A stretch of DNA of 64,000 nt from Halovenus sp037080055 (GTDB taxonomy: Archaea; Halobacteriota; Halobacteria; Halobacteriales; Haloarculaceae), in the NCBI RefSeq assembly GCF_037080055.1, contig NZ_JBAOJI010000006.1:1-64000 (forward strand), given 5' to 3'. Shown here in pieces: positions 30,530 through 38,441 of the stretch; within the stretch, counting starts at the first letter, position 1; each line of letters starts with the position of its first letter. Made by a program: the position numbers and the translations under genes. The notes under the pieces are model-generated. The model saw only the letters and a program-made list of their open reading frames with translations. It had not been told where the DNA came from and did not search any database.

Positions 30530-31280
30530 TTTTGTTGGGTTCGGTGTCGGAATCAGGGCGGTCAGAAGTCTGTGCGAAGGAGTCGAGCAGCGGGTCGTCC
30601 TCGTCGTCCTGGTCGTCATCGGGGTCGCTGGGTTCTTCGTCCAACTCGTCGAGCGCCGAATCGACTCGTTGCTGTATCTGAGTTCCCGAGTAGGTCGATT
30701 CCTCCTCGAAATCGGCGACGAATTCCATCACGATGTCAGCGACAGCGCCGCGGACGATCGACGACTGTTTCGCGCGGATCGCCAGCCCTTCACGAGCGAG
30801 GTCTTCCAGGTCGCCGCGCACTTCGGCGACGGCTTCCCGGTGCTGGATCAGTTCGAGATCGGACGCCGAACCGCGCCAAACGCCGGTCGCAACTTGCTCG
30901 TCCGGGTCGTAGTCGTTGACCTCGTAGACAGGTTCCGAAGCATTCAGTTGGTGAAGTTCGTCCTCGATTTCGAGGGACCGCCACTGAGGGGCTGGAATCT
31001 CCCACAGCTCGAACTCGTCGGTTTCGGCATCGTACTCGACGAGGTATTTGGAATCTGGTGTATGGAGCCAGTCGACGAGCTTGGTAGCCGGGGCCGCCGC
31101 CAGGATCGAGCCGACGACGAAGGCGATCGCGAACAATTTGAGTTCGCGCCCGATCGACGGCAGCGACGGATCAACCAGCCAGTAGGAGATCGACAGCACG
31201 AGGATGACGACGAGGGCGACCGCGAGCAGGAACCACCGGGAACGAACCAGTAGTTCGCGGTTGGAGGTATCGCCGGTCAT
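30516..31280 (-). CDS. Membrane-anchored protein with coiled-coil C-terminus, pleolipovirus ORF7-like
   Basis: A 254-residue protein. Two N-terminal membrane helices span about residues 14-36 and 47-68, leaving a long soluble domain. The second half has heptad-like helices (REAVAEVRGDLEDLAREGLA) and a very acidic tail (SDPDDDQDDEDD). The ATG overlaps the upstream stop codon as ATGA. The position between the anchored Ig-like-exported protein and the ATPase matches the conserved uncharacterised gene before VP8 in pleolipoviruses. Confidence 0.7.
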   Translation of the reverse strand: MTGDTSNRELLVRSRWFLLAVALVVILVLSISYWLVDPSLPSIGRELKLFAIAFVVGSILAAAPATKLVDWLHTPDSKYLVEYDAETDEFELWEIPAPQWRSLEIEDELHQLNASEPVYEVNDYDPDEQVATGVWRGSASDLELIQHREAVAEVRGDLEDLAREGLAIRAKQSSIVRGAVADIVMEFVADFEEESTYSGTQIQQRVDSALDELDEEPSDPDDDQDDEDDPLLDSFAQTSDRPDSDTEPNKNGNK

Positions 31281-31849
31281 AGTTTCTTCTCCGGATCTTG
31301 TGCTGCGGGGCTGCTTCGACGCCACGCGAACGCGAAAGTGACGAACAGGCCGGAGAGTAAGCCAGCCGCGCCAGTGATCTGGGCGTCGGTCGAATCCCAC
31401 GGACCAGAGATCAGGAAGTCGTCGGAGTCGTCGAGGCGAAGGGCACGCTGCTGCTTGATCGACTGGTCGGTGTACATGACCAGCGGTTCTTTCGACGAAA
31501 CGAGATCGACGGAGAGTTCGGTTTTCTCGTTCGGGAGCACCCGCTGTCGGGACATCAGCACGTCGTTGGAGTCTCCGCGCGGGAGTTGCGTGAAAGTGAC
31601 TTGTTCAGGAGTTTCGCCGCGCCAGGTGACCGTGACGAGGGCAGTCGTGTCTTTTCCGTTTCCGTTGAATTCGACGGAGTGAACGATGAGATCGCCGAGG
31701 GTGTCGTACTGTTCAGTCGGTTGGGTTTGGTTCTGCGAGACGTTTTCTTGAGCCGAGGCTGGTGCTGAGATCATCACTGCGCCCACAAAAAAGAGGGCGA
31801 TCAGGACAGTCAGCACACCAAGCAGGCCCTTGGTGAGCATTCGGATCAT
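31277..31849 (-). CDS. Secreted membrane-anchored protein, pleolipovirus ORF6-like
   Basis: A 190-residue protein with a signal peptide (MLTKGLLGVLTVLIALFFVG, cleavage likely after ASA near residue 33), a beta-rich extracellular domain (about 35-150), and a C-terminal helix ITGAAGLLSGLFVTFAFAW followed by a basic stop-transfer (RRSSP). It starts one base after the spike gene's stop codon. It probably sits beside the spike in the virion envelope or helps its maturation. Confidence 0.7.
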   Translation of the reverse strand: MIRMLTKGLLGVLTVLIALFFVGAVMISAPASAQENVSQNQTQPTEQYDTLGDLIVHSVEFNGNGKDTTALVTVTWRGETPEQVTFTQLPRGDSNDVLMSRQRVLPNEKTELSVDLVSSKEPLVMYTDQSIKQQRALRLDDSDDFLISGPWDSTDAQITGAAGLLSGLFVTFAFAWRRSSPAAQDPEKKL

Positions 31850-31850
31850 C

Positions 31851-33722
31851 TTAGTTCAGGAGTGAGATACCGAAGATCGCGGCAATGCCGATGACGACCA
31901 TGGTGGTAAAGTTCCGAACTCCGTTCCCGATGTTCGAGAGGAAGGAGAATGGATTATCCCACCAGTTGCCGCCACTGCTGCCGCCTGAGGCCTCGACCTC
32001 CTCGAACAATTCTTCGAGATCGTTGTAGAGTTGGCGACGCGATTCAGCGGCCTGCTTGAAGTCTTCTTCAGTTTGGTAGTCGGTGGGATCAGAGGGGACA
32101 GGCCGATCTATTTCAACATTGTCGAAAGTCTCACCTGAAGTTTCGTCGATTATTTCGACAATTTTGAAATCCTGCTTGAAGTGGACCGTAACGTACTCGT
32201 CCACGCCCTCGGGAACGAACATATCAATTTGAGCAACCTCTGTAATCGGATTTTCAACTTGCTCAGATATGTCGCCTTCCCAGCCGCCTGAGCCGTTGGC
32301 TGCGAAGTCACCATAACCAAGGGTTGCAGTTTCGTCGTCAGCTGTTGTGATCCGATATGTGTAGTTCTTAATCGGTTCTTGATTGAGCGTCACAATTCCA
32401 CCATCAACAGCCTGCTTGTAGTCCGTCCACTTTCCGCGGATGTCGGATGTGTGAGCGGCAAGGTACACAGACCCAACGGTAGGATCAGTGCTGTTGGGGG
32501 TGTAGGTCGTACCGGCATCGAAGCCGTTCGATGGGGATTTGGTCGCAGAGAAGAATCCCGAATAAGTCCACGTGATCGGGCGACCCTCATCATCTTGATA
32601 CTCGACGGCAACTTTTCGGTCTAATTCGACCGGGACATTCAACGCGATCAGATCGGTAACTGCTCGAGGAGTATCTTCACCTTCGACCGAATCTTTAGCA
32701 ACATCAAGGGAGGTATAAAGTTCCTCAGTTGAGATATCGCCACTCTGGACTTCACTATAGGTATTGCTGACCCAAGTCGTTAGTTCACTCTCAACATTGT
32801 CGTACTCAGTTTCGAGCTTGTTCCAGAGTTTCGTCCACTCTGGATTATCGAGGTAGAGAACCTTTGATTCACTACTAGAAGGCGGAAAGATTTTGGCACT
32901 AAGAGGAGAGTCTTTAGAGGTAGTGACAGGACTCCATTGGTCCCATATATCGGACGACGATGGGCTGGGATCATCCGTTCCGAAGGTGCGGATCAGAGAA
33001 AGAACATCCTTGGAAGAACCGTCAGCGAGTGTTACGGTTGTCAATTTGTCAGAATCAGAAACACCATCAGCAGTGGCAGGAGCAGGAGTGACCGAAGCCG
33101 TAGGCCATGTTGCATCGGTCGTATCGTCCTTTGTGACTGCAATATCGTTATCGTATGCAGTTTTCGGACCGATCTCGTTGATGAAGGAGGCGAGTTCCTG
33201 TACTGCGGTATTCCACTCTTTGATGAGAGTGGACTGTAACGGCGCAAATACGTCTCCAGCCCGAGAGTGGGCAGCATTGGTTACCTCGGACTCAGATTTG
33301 CCGTTATTGATGGCATCATTCGCAGCCTTTTGGCCTTCTTCAATAGCCATCTGTTTCAGTCCGCCGATGGTGTTGAGACCTTCATCCCCGAAGAAGCTAT
33401 CAGATTCCAATACAGTTCGAGCAGTCGTTTCTGCGCGGGTATCCGCAGCCTGATGAAGTATTTGGTGTTGGGTTGATTGTTCGGCCTCTTGAGATGCTTC
33501 CTCAGCGGATTTGGTGGAGCCGTTACCAGTGAGTTGGTTGACCACCCACACCGAGCCACGGATTGGTGCCTTTATTGTGTTATCGGCAGCCTTTCGGAAG
33601 TCGAAAGCACGAGCAGGCGACCACGGAGAAAGGTGGGCGGTCCCAGCTACGGCTGTACCCGCAGCGACGGATTGCATCAGCGCCCGCCGACTCATCCGAG
33701 GATCTGGTGATTCAATAGTCAT
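31851..33722 (-). CDS. Spike-like protein with Tat signal and C-terminal membrane anchor, pleolipovirus VP4-like
   Basis: A 623-residue protein. An N-terminal twin-arginine signal (MSRRALMQSVAAGTAVAG) is followed by a helical stretch with heptad character (about 80-150, AEEASQEAEQSTQHQILHQA), then a beta-rich ectodomain. A flexible Gly/Ser segment precedes the final membrane helix TTMVVIGIAAIFGISLLN. Export folded, then anchoring by the C-terminus, is the topology of pleolipovirus spike proteins, which bind receptor and fuse membranes. ATG 33695 (MSRRAL) is an alternative start. The gene overlaps the preceding one by 11 bases. The ectodomain is the part most likely to be strain-specific. Confidence 0.75.
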   Translation of the reverse strand: MTIESPDPRMSRRALMQSVAAGTAVAGTAHLSPWSPARAFDFRKAADNTIKAPIRGSVWVVNQLTGNGSTKSAEEASQEAEQSTQHQILHQAADTRAETTARTVLESDSFFGDEGLNTIGGLKQMAIEEGQKAANDAINNGKSESEVTNAAHSRAGDVFAPLQSTLIKEWNTAVQELASFINEIGPKTAYDNDIAVTKDDTTDATWPTASVTPAPATADGVSDSDKLTTVTLADGSSKDVLSLIRTFGTDDPSPSSSDIWDQWSPVTTSKDSPLSAKIFPPSSSESKVLYLDNPEWTKLWNKLETEYDNVESELTTWVSNTYSEVQSGDISTEELYTSLDVAKDSVEGEDTPRAVTDLIALNVPVELDRKVAVEYQDDEGRPITWTYSGFFSATKSPSNGFDAGTTYTPNSTDPTVGSVYLAAHTSDIRGKWTDYKQAVDGGIVTLNQEPIKNYTYRITTADDETATLGYGDFAANGSGGWEGDISEQVENPITEVAQIDMFVPEGVDEYVTVHFKQDFKIVEIIDETSGETFDNVEIDRPVPSDPTDYQTEEDFKQAAESRRQLYNDLEELFEEVEASGGSSGGNWWDNPFSFLSNIGNGVRNFTTMVVIGIAAIFGISLLN

Positions 33723-34194
33723 CGTTGTATTCCCTATATCCGAGCACGCCGATCACCGCGACCGCGCCGACACCGCCGAACCAGAGGAACTGCTGGTCTT
33801 TCGAGGAAGATCCGAAAAGGCCAGTAGCAGAATCAACGGTCTCAGCACTCTGGAGTGTCGCAACACCAGTGGTGTCAGCAGTGAGTGAGACGGTGTAGTT
33901 TCCGGAGGAGTTGACCGTGAACGTTTCAGTTACCGTATCACCGGAAGAGCCTTCGAGCGCCACGGTCTCGACGGTCGAGCCGTCGGTGTCGTTCACGAGT
34001 TCGAGAGCGACATTGTTGGTTCCGGCGTTGCCGGAGAGTTCGACGGTCGCCTCGATTTCCTCGGCGTCGGGATCGTCGACGGTGACAGTTTGCTCGTCGA
34101 GCACGGCTGCGGCAGCAGGGCCAGCAGCACCAGCGACGAGGAGGGCGGATAGTAGGAGGGCGATGCCTTTCGTGGAAGTGAGTTTTTCGATCAT
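33712..34194 (-). CDS. Secreted Ig-like domain protein with C-terminal anchor
   Basis: A 160-residue protein: a Sec signal peptide (GIALLLSALLVAGAAGPAAA, ending near residue 30), one Ig-like beta-sandwich (about 33-115, rich in Thr, Val and Asn, with ETVALEGSSGDTVTETFTV), a linker, then a membrane helix (FLWFGGVGAVAVIGVLGYRE). It directly precedes the spike-like gene with an 11-base overlap. A second envelope protein or a spike partner is the likely role, from context only. Confidence 0.7.
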   Translation of the reverse strand: MIEKLTSTKGIALLLSALLVAGAAGPAAAAVLDEQTVTVDDPDAEEIEATVELSGNAGTNNVALELVNDTDGSTVETVALEGSSGDTVTETFTVNSSGNYTVSLTADTTGVATLQSAETVDSATGLFGSSSKDQQFLWFGGVGAVAVIGVLGYREYNDDY

Positions 34195-34202
34195 TGTTGT
34201 GG

Positions 34203-34592
34203 TTAGCCGAAGTAACTGAAGGTGATGAAGCCGCCCGCTTGGACGGCCAGCGCGACGATTGCAGCAGGACCAGCGGCGATGGTATCAGCGACCAGTGGGA
34301 AGAACGGCGGCGCGATCAGTACGCCGACCGTCGCAAGGACGAGCCAGCCCTGGATCCCATTGAAGACGGCTCCGCCGTCCCAGTCGTTCGTGTAGGCGAC
34401 GTAGCCGAGCATGGCGATCGCCGCGATGTTGGCGACCGAGAAGGCGTGTCCTGCGCCGATGTTGATCGACGCACCGAGATCGAAGCCGAGAAAGGTGCTG
34501 CCGAGCAACCCGAGCGAGACAGCACAGGCCATCAGGTAGAAGGGGAACACGGCGTAGTCGAGCATGTTCACCTCCATTTTCGTGCTCGTCAT
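34203..34592 (-). CDS. Four-helix membrane protein, pleolipovirus VP3-like
   Basis: A 129-residue, strongly hydrophobic protein with four predicted helices (FPFYLMACAVSLGLLGSTFL, SVANIAAIAMLGYVAY, GWLVLATVGVLIAPPFF, GPAAIVALAVQAGGFITFSY). Size and topology match VP3, the internal membrane protein of pleolipovirus virions. The ATG overlaps the upstream stop codon as ATGA; a start at 34565 (MLDYAVFPF) is also possible. A short six-base gap separates it from the next gene. Confidence 0.72.
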   Translation of the reverse strand: MTSTKMEVNMLDYAVFPFYLMACAVSLGLLGSTFLGFDLGASINIGAGHAFSVANIAAIAMLGYVAYTNDWDGGAVFNGIQGWLVLATVGVLIAPPFFPLVADTIAAGPAAIVALAVQAGGFITFSYFG

Positions 34593-34960
34593 CGGGCGAG
34601 CACCCCCCAGGAGAGCAGGCCGAGGCCAAAGGCCACCGAGCCTGCGAGAGGATTCTGGTTCGAAACTGTACGTGCGACTGTCGGTATGAACTGATGTGCA
34701 GTCATAATTAGGATGGTTACGCCGACCAGCACCTGCTCCCAACTCTCGTAGTATTCCCAGTCCTTGGTCCGAGAACTGGCAAACACCACGATGAGAGCGA
34801 TAAGGCTGACGACGTAGCTGTGTGCCGGCGAGAACTGGTAGCCCAGCGCGCCGAGCGTGAACGTGCCGTCGAGAAATTGCACTGCTGAGGCGATGGAAAA
34901 GACCACTCCTGCGACAGCAGGAACCGTTTCGACTAATCGACCGGATTCGTGTTCTGACAT
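34589..34960 (-). CDS. Second four-helix membrane protein of the provirus
   Basis: A 123-residue protein with four hydrophobic segments (AVAGVVFSIASAVQF, SYVVSLIALIVVFA, EQVLVGVTILIMTAHQFI, LAGSVAFGLGLLSWGVL). It looks like a second VP3-class protein; some pleolipoviruses are reported to carry two such membrane proteins. It is followed, with a four-base overlap, by the other one. A very similar hydropathy plot but little residue identity suggests an old duplication or convergent membrane components. Confidence 0.65.
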   Translation of the reverse strand: MSEHESGRLVETVPAVAGVVFSIASAVQFLDGTFTLGALGYQFSPAHSYVVSLIALIVVFASSRTKDWEYYESWEQVLVGVTILIMTAHQFIPTVARTVSNQNPLAGSVAFGLGLLSWGVLAR

Positions 34961-35004
34961 AGTGGAGGGCCGAATGTCGCAGGGACCAACTGCGCTATTC
35001 GGAG

Positions 35005-35343
35005 TTATTCGCGGGTGCGGCAGATCGTCGGGTGGTACTCGTTGCCGTCGATCTCGGCGGTGTCCTCCTCTTTGCGGATGAACACGTCGTCACCGATGGC
35101 GAGATCGTCGGCGAAGTACATCGTCTTCGCTTCGTCTTTGGCGAAGTAGTCGACCGGGCCGCGGGACTCGTCGTTGATGCGGAGCCGCGCCCACGGACCG
35201 TACTCGCCTTCATCTTCGTGCGTGTCGACGATCGTGCCGAGCAGTTGTTCGCCGGGTTCGAGTTCGACTGTTTCAACGTCCTGTTCGCGATCGTTCGAGG
35301 GGCCTTTCGTGAATCCCTCGGGAATTGATTCGTCAGTAGCCAT
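35005..35343 (-). CDS. OB-fold-like small protein heading the virion operon
   Basis: A 112-residue acidic protein. After a charged N-terminus, a beta-rich core (LEPGEQLLGTIVDTHEDEGE, GPWARLRINDESRGPVDYFA, AIGDDVFIRKEEDTA) reads as an OB-type barrel, suited to single-stranded nucleic acid binding. The final HPTICRTRE has the only cysteine. It is first in the minus-strand cluster that runs to the ATPase; a TTATTTAC box about 30 bases upstream could be the operon promoter. Function inferred only from fold-like pattern and from the presence of an HUH Rep. Confidence 0.55.
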   Translation of the reverse strand: MATDESIPEGFTKGPSNDREQDVETVELEPGEQLLGTIVDTHEDEGEYGPWARLRINDESRGPVDYFAKDEAKTMYFADDLAIGDDVFIRKEEDTAEIDGNEYHPTICRTRE

Positions 35344-35681
35344 GCTACACCTGATTATTATCTAGAACTAGTAAATAAGGAGATATGCGATTGGATAATT
35401 ATAGCGGGTGTGAGATTACTATGAGTTATGAAGACAGTGGGCAGTTGGTGTATGTATATTTTCAATCATAATCGATCAGTACAGGGCACCCACATACCGC
35501 AACGAGTGACAACCCATCCGGAATCCACCAGATACACAGTAAAACATCCAAAAAGTGGATTCAGCAACTGTATCTGCTAAATAACGAGGTGTAGAGCGAT
35601 CATCGGTTATTACTCTCCTTCTGCTAATAGATAAGAACAGTAAACAAAAATTATTTGTCAATAACTCTCCTAAGAAGGCAC
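35344..35681. other. AT-rich divergent intergenic region of the provirus
   Basis: About 340 bases, clearly richer in A/T than the flanks, between the virion operon (minus) and a small plus-strand gene. Contains TTATTTAC (minus strand, 35371-35378) as a candidate TATA box for the virion operon. No credible gene, tRNA or long repeat was seen. Confidence 0.45.
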
Positions 35682-35873
35682 ATGAACCCCTCTAATCCAA
35701 GCCAAACTCCTGGACCAAGCCCAATTGCTATTCTCTTCCCGGGGATAACTTTCGCTGTTTTCGGTATGTTGTTTTTTGGTGGAATTGGTGCTGCAGTTGG
35801 TGGAAATCTAGGTGTAGCCATCGGCTCAATTGCCGGAAGGAGAGATGCACGAGATTTATCTACTAATTTATGA
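35682..35873 (+). CDS. Small glycine-zipper membrane protein
   Basis: A 63-residue protein from ATG 35682 (MNPSNPSQTPGPSPIAILFP). The hydrophobic part has glycines in GxxxG-like spacing (FFGGIGAAVGGNLGVAIGSI), a pattern seen in pore-forming or membrane-inserting small proteins. A charged tail ends it (GRRDARDLSTNL). It is the only plus-strand gene in the right half of the provirus. A holin-like or exclusion role is possible but unsupported. A start at 35655 would add nine residues. Confidence 0.5.
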   Translation: MNPSNPSQTPGPSPIAILFPGITFAVFGMLFFGGIGAAVGGNLGVAIGSIAGRRDARDLSTNL

Positions 35874-36062
35874 GAGATGTAAGAGTAGAGATGGGTAATT
35901 TTGCTCGATTAATCCATTTGAGGCCCTTATCTGTGGCTGAAGCACTCAATATGCACGTCTACTCACCAGCGTATTCAGCTAGTTCGACGCTGAAAACAAC
36001 CACCTTGTGAATCGTTCTATGAAATCCTGTATTTCTAATTGTAGATGTTTCTCACAGAATGG

Positions 36063-37949
36063 TTAGGTTTCGGCACTGTGAGAGTTCCAGAACTCCTCGA
36101 TCGGCGGTGGCCGATCAGTCGTCGATTTCAACGGTTGATGTGCCTGTCCGAATTCAGTCGTCGTATCGTCGAGTTCAGGGGCGGAAATCTCCTCAGTGGG
36201 CAGATTCCAGACGGGATAGGCACCGAGATAGTTGATCAGCACACCGAACTCCGCCGGCTCGTCGAGCGTCGACTCGACGTTCGGGGTGGCGATGTTACCC
36301 AGTGCTTCTTCTACGTCATCTTCGAGATCGTCGATTGACTCGATTCGTCGACGAGCGTACTGGTCGAGCACTTCGGGGCGGGCCTCCGCCGTGATCGTGT
36401 CGAGGGTGGCCCACCGAACCGCCGTAGCCACGTCGGGATCGTCGCGCTTGTGGTCGTATTCCTTGATGCTGTTTTCGAGCCGTTCGGACATCGACCAGAA
36501 TTGTTTCTGAGTCGCCCAGTACAGCGCGAGCTTCCAGGTGGCGGCTTTGTCTGAATAGCGGTGATCGTCCGGCACGTCGATCGAGCCGTTTTGTTCCATC
36601 AGGCCGCCGAACACGGCTGAGAGGTATTTGCCGATGTATGCGCCTGCGGTGGCCTCTTTCTGCTGGCTGTGGTCGTCGAAATCGATGCGATCGTGCGCGT
36701 CCTGGCGCTCGGCTATCCACTCGTCGGAGTGGTCGTGATCACCGAATCGGTACCAGTCGACGAATCCCTGCTCAGAGTCGCCAGCGAAGTCGGCGTCCAG
36801 CTCGTCGAGGTCGCGCTTCACCAGCGGGTAGGTGTCGACGATCTGGCCCTGTCCGTAGTCGGACCACTTCGCAGAGAGTTCTTGTTTGTCGATCAGCCAC
36901 GGCATGCCGTCTTTCTCGCGAGTGGGTACGTCGAAGAACAGGACGTGCAAGTGTGGGTAGCCGTTCTCGGAGAATTCGAGCACTTTGATGTAGTCCAGTT
37001 TCTCACGAGGTCGTCCGGTTACGTCATCGTCGAGATCGGGACGCCAGCCGACGACGTTCTCGCTGCGAGTGTCGAGTTTCGTCGACGGATCTGATTTGAG
37101 ATACTGGGTCAGGCGGTGGAAATTCGGGTTGATCGACGAGATCTGATCAGCGAGGGGGCGCGGGTTCGGCCTGGAGGCATCGGTGTAGGTGCCGGGGTCG
37201 GTTGTCAGGGTAGCGAGTACAGCATTGTCGGCGTGCTCGAGCTTGTATTCGAGCGCGTCATGGAACTTCGAGAACTGTTTGGCAATCCGGCCGTAGTCGT
37301 TGAAGCGGGTTTTGTACGGCTTGGTCATCGTCTGGCGCTGCTCGCCGGTGCGGTCGTAGGTGACCGTCTCGAAGAGTAGTTCGTAATCGTCGACCCTGTT
37401 GATGTAGCTCTGTAAAGAGCGCTCGGCGTGTTTTTTCTGGGTGTCAGTAAGCGAATCCGTGGAGTTGAGGATCTGCTTGACGAATTCTCTGTCGTAGAGG
37501 TTTTCGTCGGTAGCGTGGTGTGTTTCACGAATGCCGTCTGATATCAAGTCAAGAAGTTCAGTTGTCGGCGCGAAGACGTTACCGGCGGGAGAGTCCTTCT
37601 TGCGCGCGAAACCACGGTCTTGGAGCTTGTTGCAGAATCGGTAGGCGAACTGGTAGTCAGAATCGGAGCCGTCGAAGCGCTCACACTCGCCGGGCTTCTG
37701 GCCTTTGATCACTTCCGAGACGATAGTCTTCAGAGGGAGACCGCCAGGAGCGGAGGATAAGCGTTTGACGATACGAATTCGGTCTTGGTCCCGGCGAGTC
37801 AGTTCGGCTTCGCGTTCGTCGGGATCGAGGTCGTCGAGCGGAGGGGAAGCAAGGAGATCGTACTTCGAGAGGTAGCCAGCGAGGATGGAGGTTTTACATC
37901 TATCTGCTTGGCACTCCCAGCAGCGTTTTGGGAGGCCTGCCGCGCTCAT
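36063..37949 (-). CDS. rep: HUH-family rolling-circle replication initiation protein
   Basis: A 628-residue Rep. The N-terminus has a Cys cluster (Cys10, Cys13, Cys18). The catalytic part has motif 1 VLATLTTDP (244-252), motif 2 with the HUH triad in GYPHLHVLFF (His333, His335), and motif 3 YIGKYLS (438-444), with Tyr438 or Tyr442 as nucleophile next to Lys441. The family is that of haloarchaeal plasmid and virus Rep proteins such as those of pHK2 and SNJ1. It nicks the double-strand origin to start rolling-circle replication. Its ATG overlaps the stop codon of the zinc-finger gene (TGATG). Its large size suggests extra DNA-binding domains on both sides of the nuclease. Confidence 0.88.
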   Translation of the reverse strand: MSAAGLPKRCWECQADRCKTSILAGYLSKYDLLASPPLDDLDPDEREAELTRRDQDRIRIVKRLSSAPGGLPLKTIVSEVIKGQKPGECERFDGSDSDYQFAYRFCNKLQDRGFARKKDSPAGNVFAPTTELLDLISDGIRETHHATDENLYDREFVKQILNSTDSLTDTQKKHAERSLQSYINRVDDYELLFETVTYDRTGEQRQTMTKPYKTRFNDYGRIAKQFSKFHDALEYKLEHADNAVLATLTTDPGTYTDASRPNPRPLADQISSINPNFHRLTQYLKSDPSTKLDTRSENVVGWRPDLDDDVTGRPREKLDYIKVLEFSENGYPHLHVLFFDVPTREKDGMPWLIDKQELSAKWSDYGQGQIVDTYPLVKRDLDELDADFAGDSEQGFVDWYRFGDHDHSDEWIAERQDAHDRIDFDDHSQQKEATAGAYIGKYLSAVFGGLMEQNGSIDVPDDHRYSDKAATWKLALYWATQKQFWSMSERLENSIKEYDHKRDDPDVATAVRWATLDTITAEARPEVLDQYARRRIESIDDLEDDVEEALGNIATPNVESTLDEPAEFGVLINYLGAYPVWNLPTEEISAPELDDTTTEFGQAHQPLKSTTDRPPPIEEFWNSHSAET

Positions 37950-38101
37950 CAGGCGCGAGTGGTTTCCGCGGTTTGCTTGGAGCGGAGGCAGGACCGGCAG
38001 GAGCGATCACGCGCGGCCTCGCTGTCCCTGCGGTTGATGCAGGGTTCATTACAGCGAGGGTACCGACAGTGATAGAAGACGAACTGAGAGAAGTCCGTCA
38101 T
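37949..38101 (-). CDS. Small zinc-finger protein translationally coupled to rep
   Basis: A 50-residue frame that shorter-gene thresholds would miss: MTDFSQFVFYHCRYPRCNEP, then CINRRDSEAARDRSCRSCLR and SKQTAETTRA. Cysteines at 12, 17, 21, 35 and 38 make a plausible zinc-binding cluster, with His11 nearby. The stop and the rep start overlap as TGATG, the sign of termination-reinitiation coupling. GGAGGTGG just before its ATG would serve as a Shine-Dalgarno. It may bind the origin or control rep expression. No homologue is known to me. Confidence 0.6.
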   Translation of the reverse strand: MTDFSQFVFYHCRYPRCNEPCINRRDSEAARDRSCRSCLRSKQTAETTRA

Positions 38102-38280
38102 CCTGCCACCTCCGGTTTATATGTGGCCGGATTGATCGCAAGACGGCGAGGGTGGCCGTTAGGTCTACTGGTGAGTAAAAAGAACCGGCAATATTTCGAG
38201 AACCCGGATACTACCGATTTACCGTGTTTGAGGTGACTGAGAACCCAAGACTGTTTGGGCTGAACATGACAAGCCGCAGA

Positions 38281-38298
38281 CATGGGCCAACGCGGATT
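38281..38298 (+). repeat. Right attachment site within tRNA-Ile
   Basis: Exact 18-bp match to 24385-24402. Sixteen of these bases belong to the 3' end of the tRNA gene, so integration leaves the tRNA intact. Confidence 0.85.
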
Positions 38299-38356
38299 TG
38301 AACCGCGGACCTCCCGGTTATCAGCCGAGCGCTCAACCTAACTGAGCTATTGGCCC
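38283..38356 (-). tRNA. tRNA-Ile (GAU)
   Basis: A 74-base cloverleaf on the minus strand: acceptor GGGCCAA/TTGGCCC, D stem GCTC/GAGC, anticodon stem CTCGG/CCGGG with one T-G pair, loop CTGATAA giving anticodon GAU (bases 38322-38320), T stem CGCGG/CCGCG with loop TTCAAAT, and discriminator A. No CCA is encoded and no intron is present. It is the integration target of the provirus. Confidence 0.96.
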
Positions 38357-38441
38357 ATTGTTCGCATCAGGTTGTACCCGAGGGCCAATGTTAAGCGTTT
38401 CTTTTCGCATGCACTCGCGGCGCTCGCTCATCACAAATTCG

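Larger units (their letters stand above)
24385..38298. mobile_element. Integrated pleolipovirus-like provirus in tRNA-Ile(GAU)
   Basis: About 13.9 kb bounded by an 18-bp direct repeat, catgggccaacgcggatt, at 24385-24402 and 38281-38298. The right copy is the 3' end of an intact tRNA-Ile gene. The integrase gene starts the left end. The minus-strand block from 38101 to 29573 has the gene order of pleolipoviruses: Rep, small proteins, four-helix membrane proteins, spike, two anchored proteins, ATPase. Known temperate member SNJ2 also integrates at a tRNA gene and has a genome of comparable size. The left half carries repressor-like genes and type IV pilins. No double-jelly-roll capsid, portal or terminase gene is present, as expected for a membrane-vesicle virus. 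Whether it can still excise is unknown; all core genes look open. Confidence 0.8.

Noticed and set aside
33911..34219. A 102-codon plus-strand frame rich in Ser/Thr
   Set aside because: Antisense to the anchored Ig-like protein gene, which has a signal peptide and anchor.
35476..35661. A 61-codon minus-strand frame in the provirus intergenic region
   Set aside because: Composition and AT-rich context look non-coding; no start signal or motif.
24385..38298. Interpretation as an SNJ1/sphaerolipovirus-like or tailed provirus
   Set aside because: The Rep resembles those of SNJ1 and pHK2, but no double-jelly-roll capsid, terminase, portal or tail gene is present, while the membrane-protein order fits pleolipoviruses.
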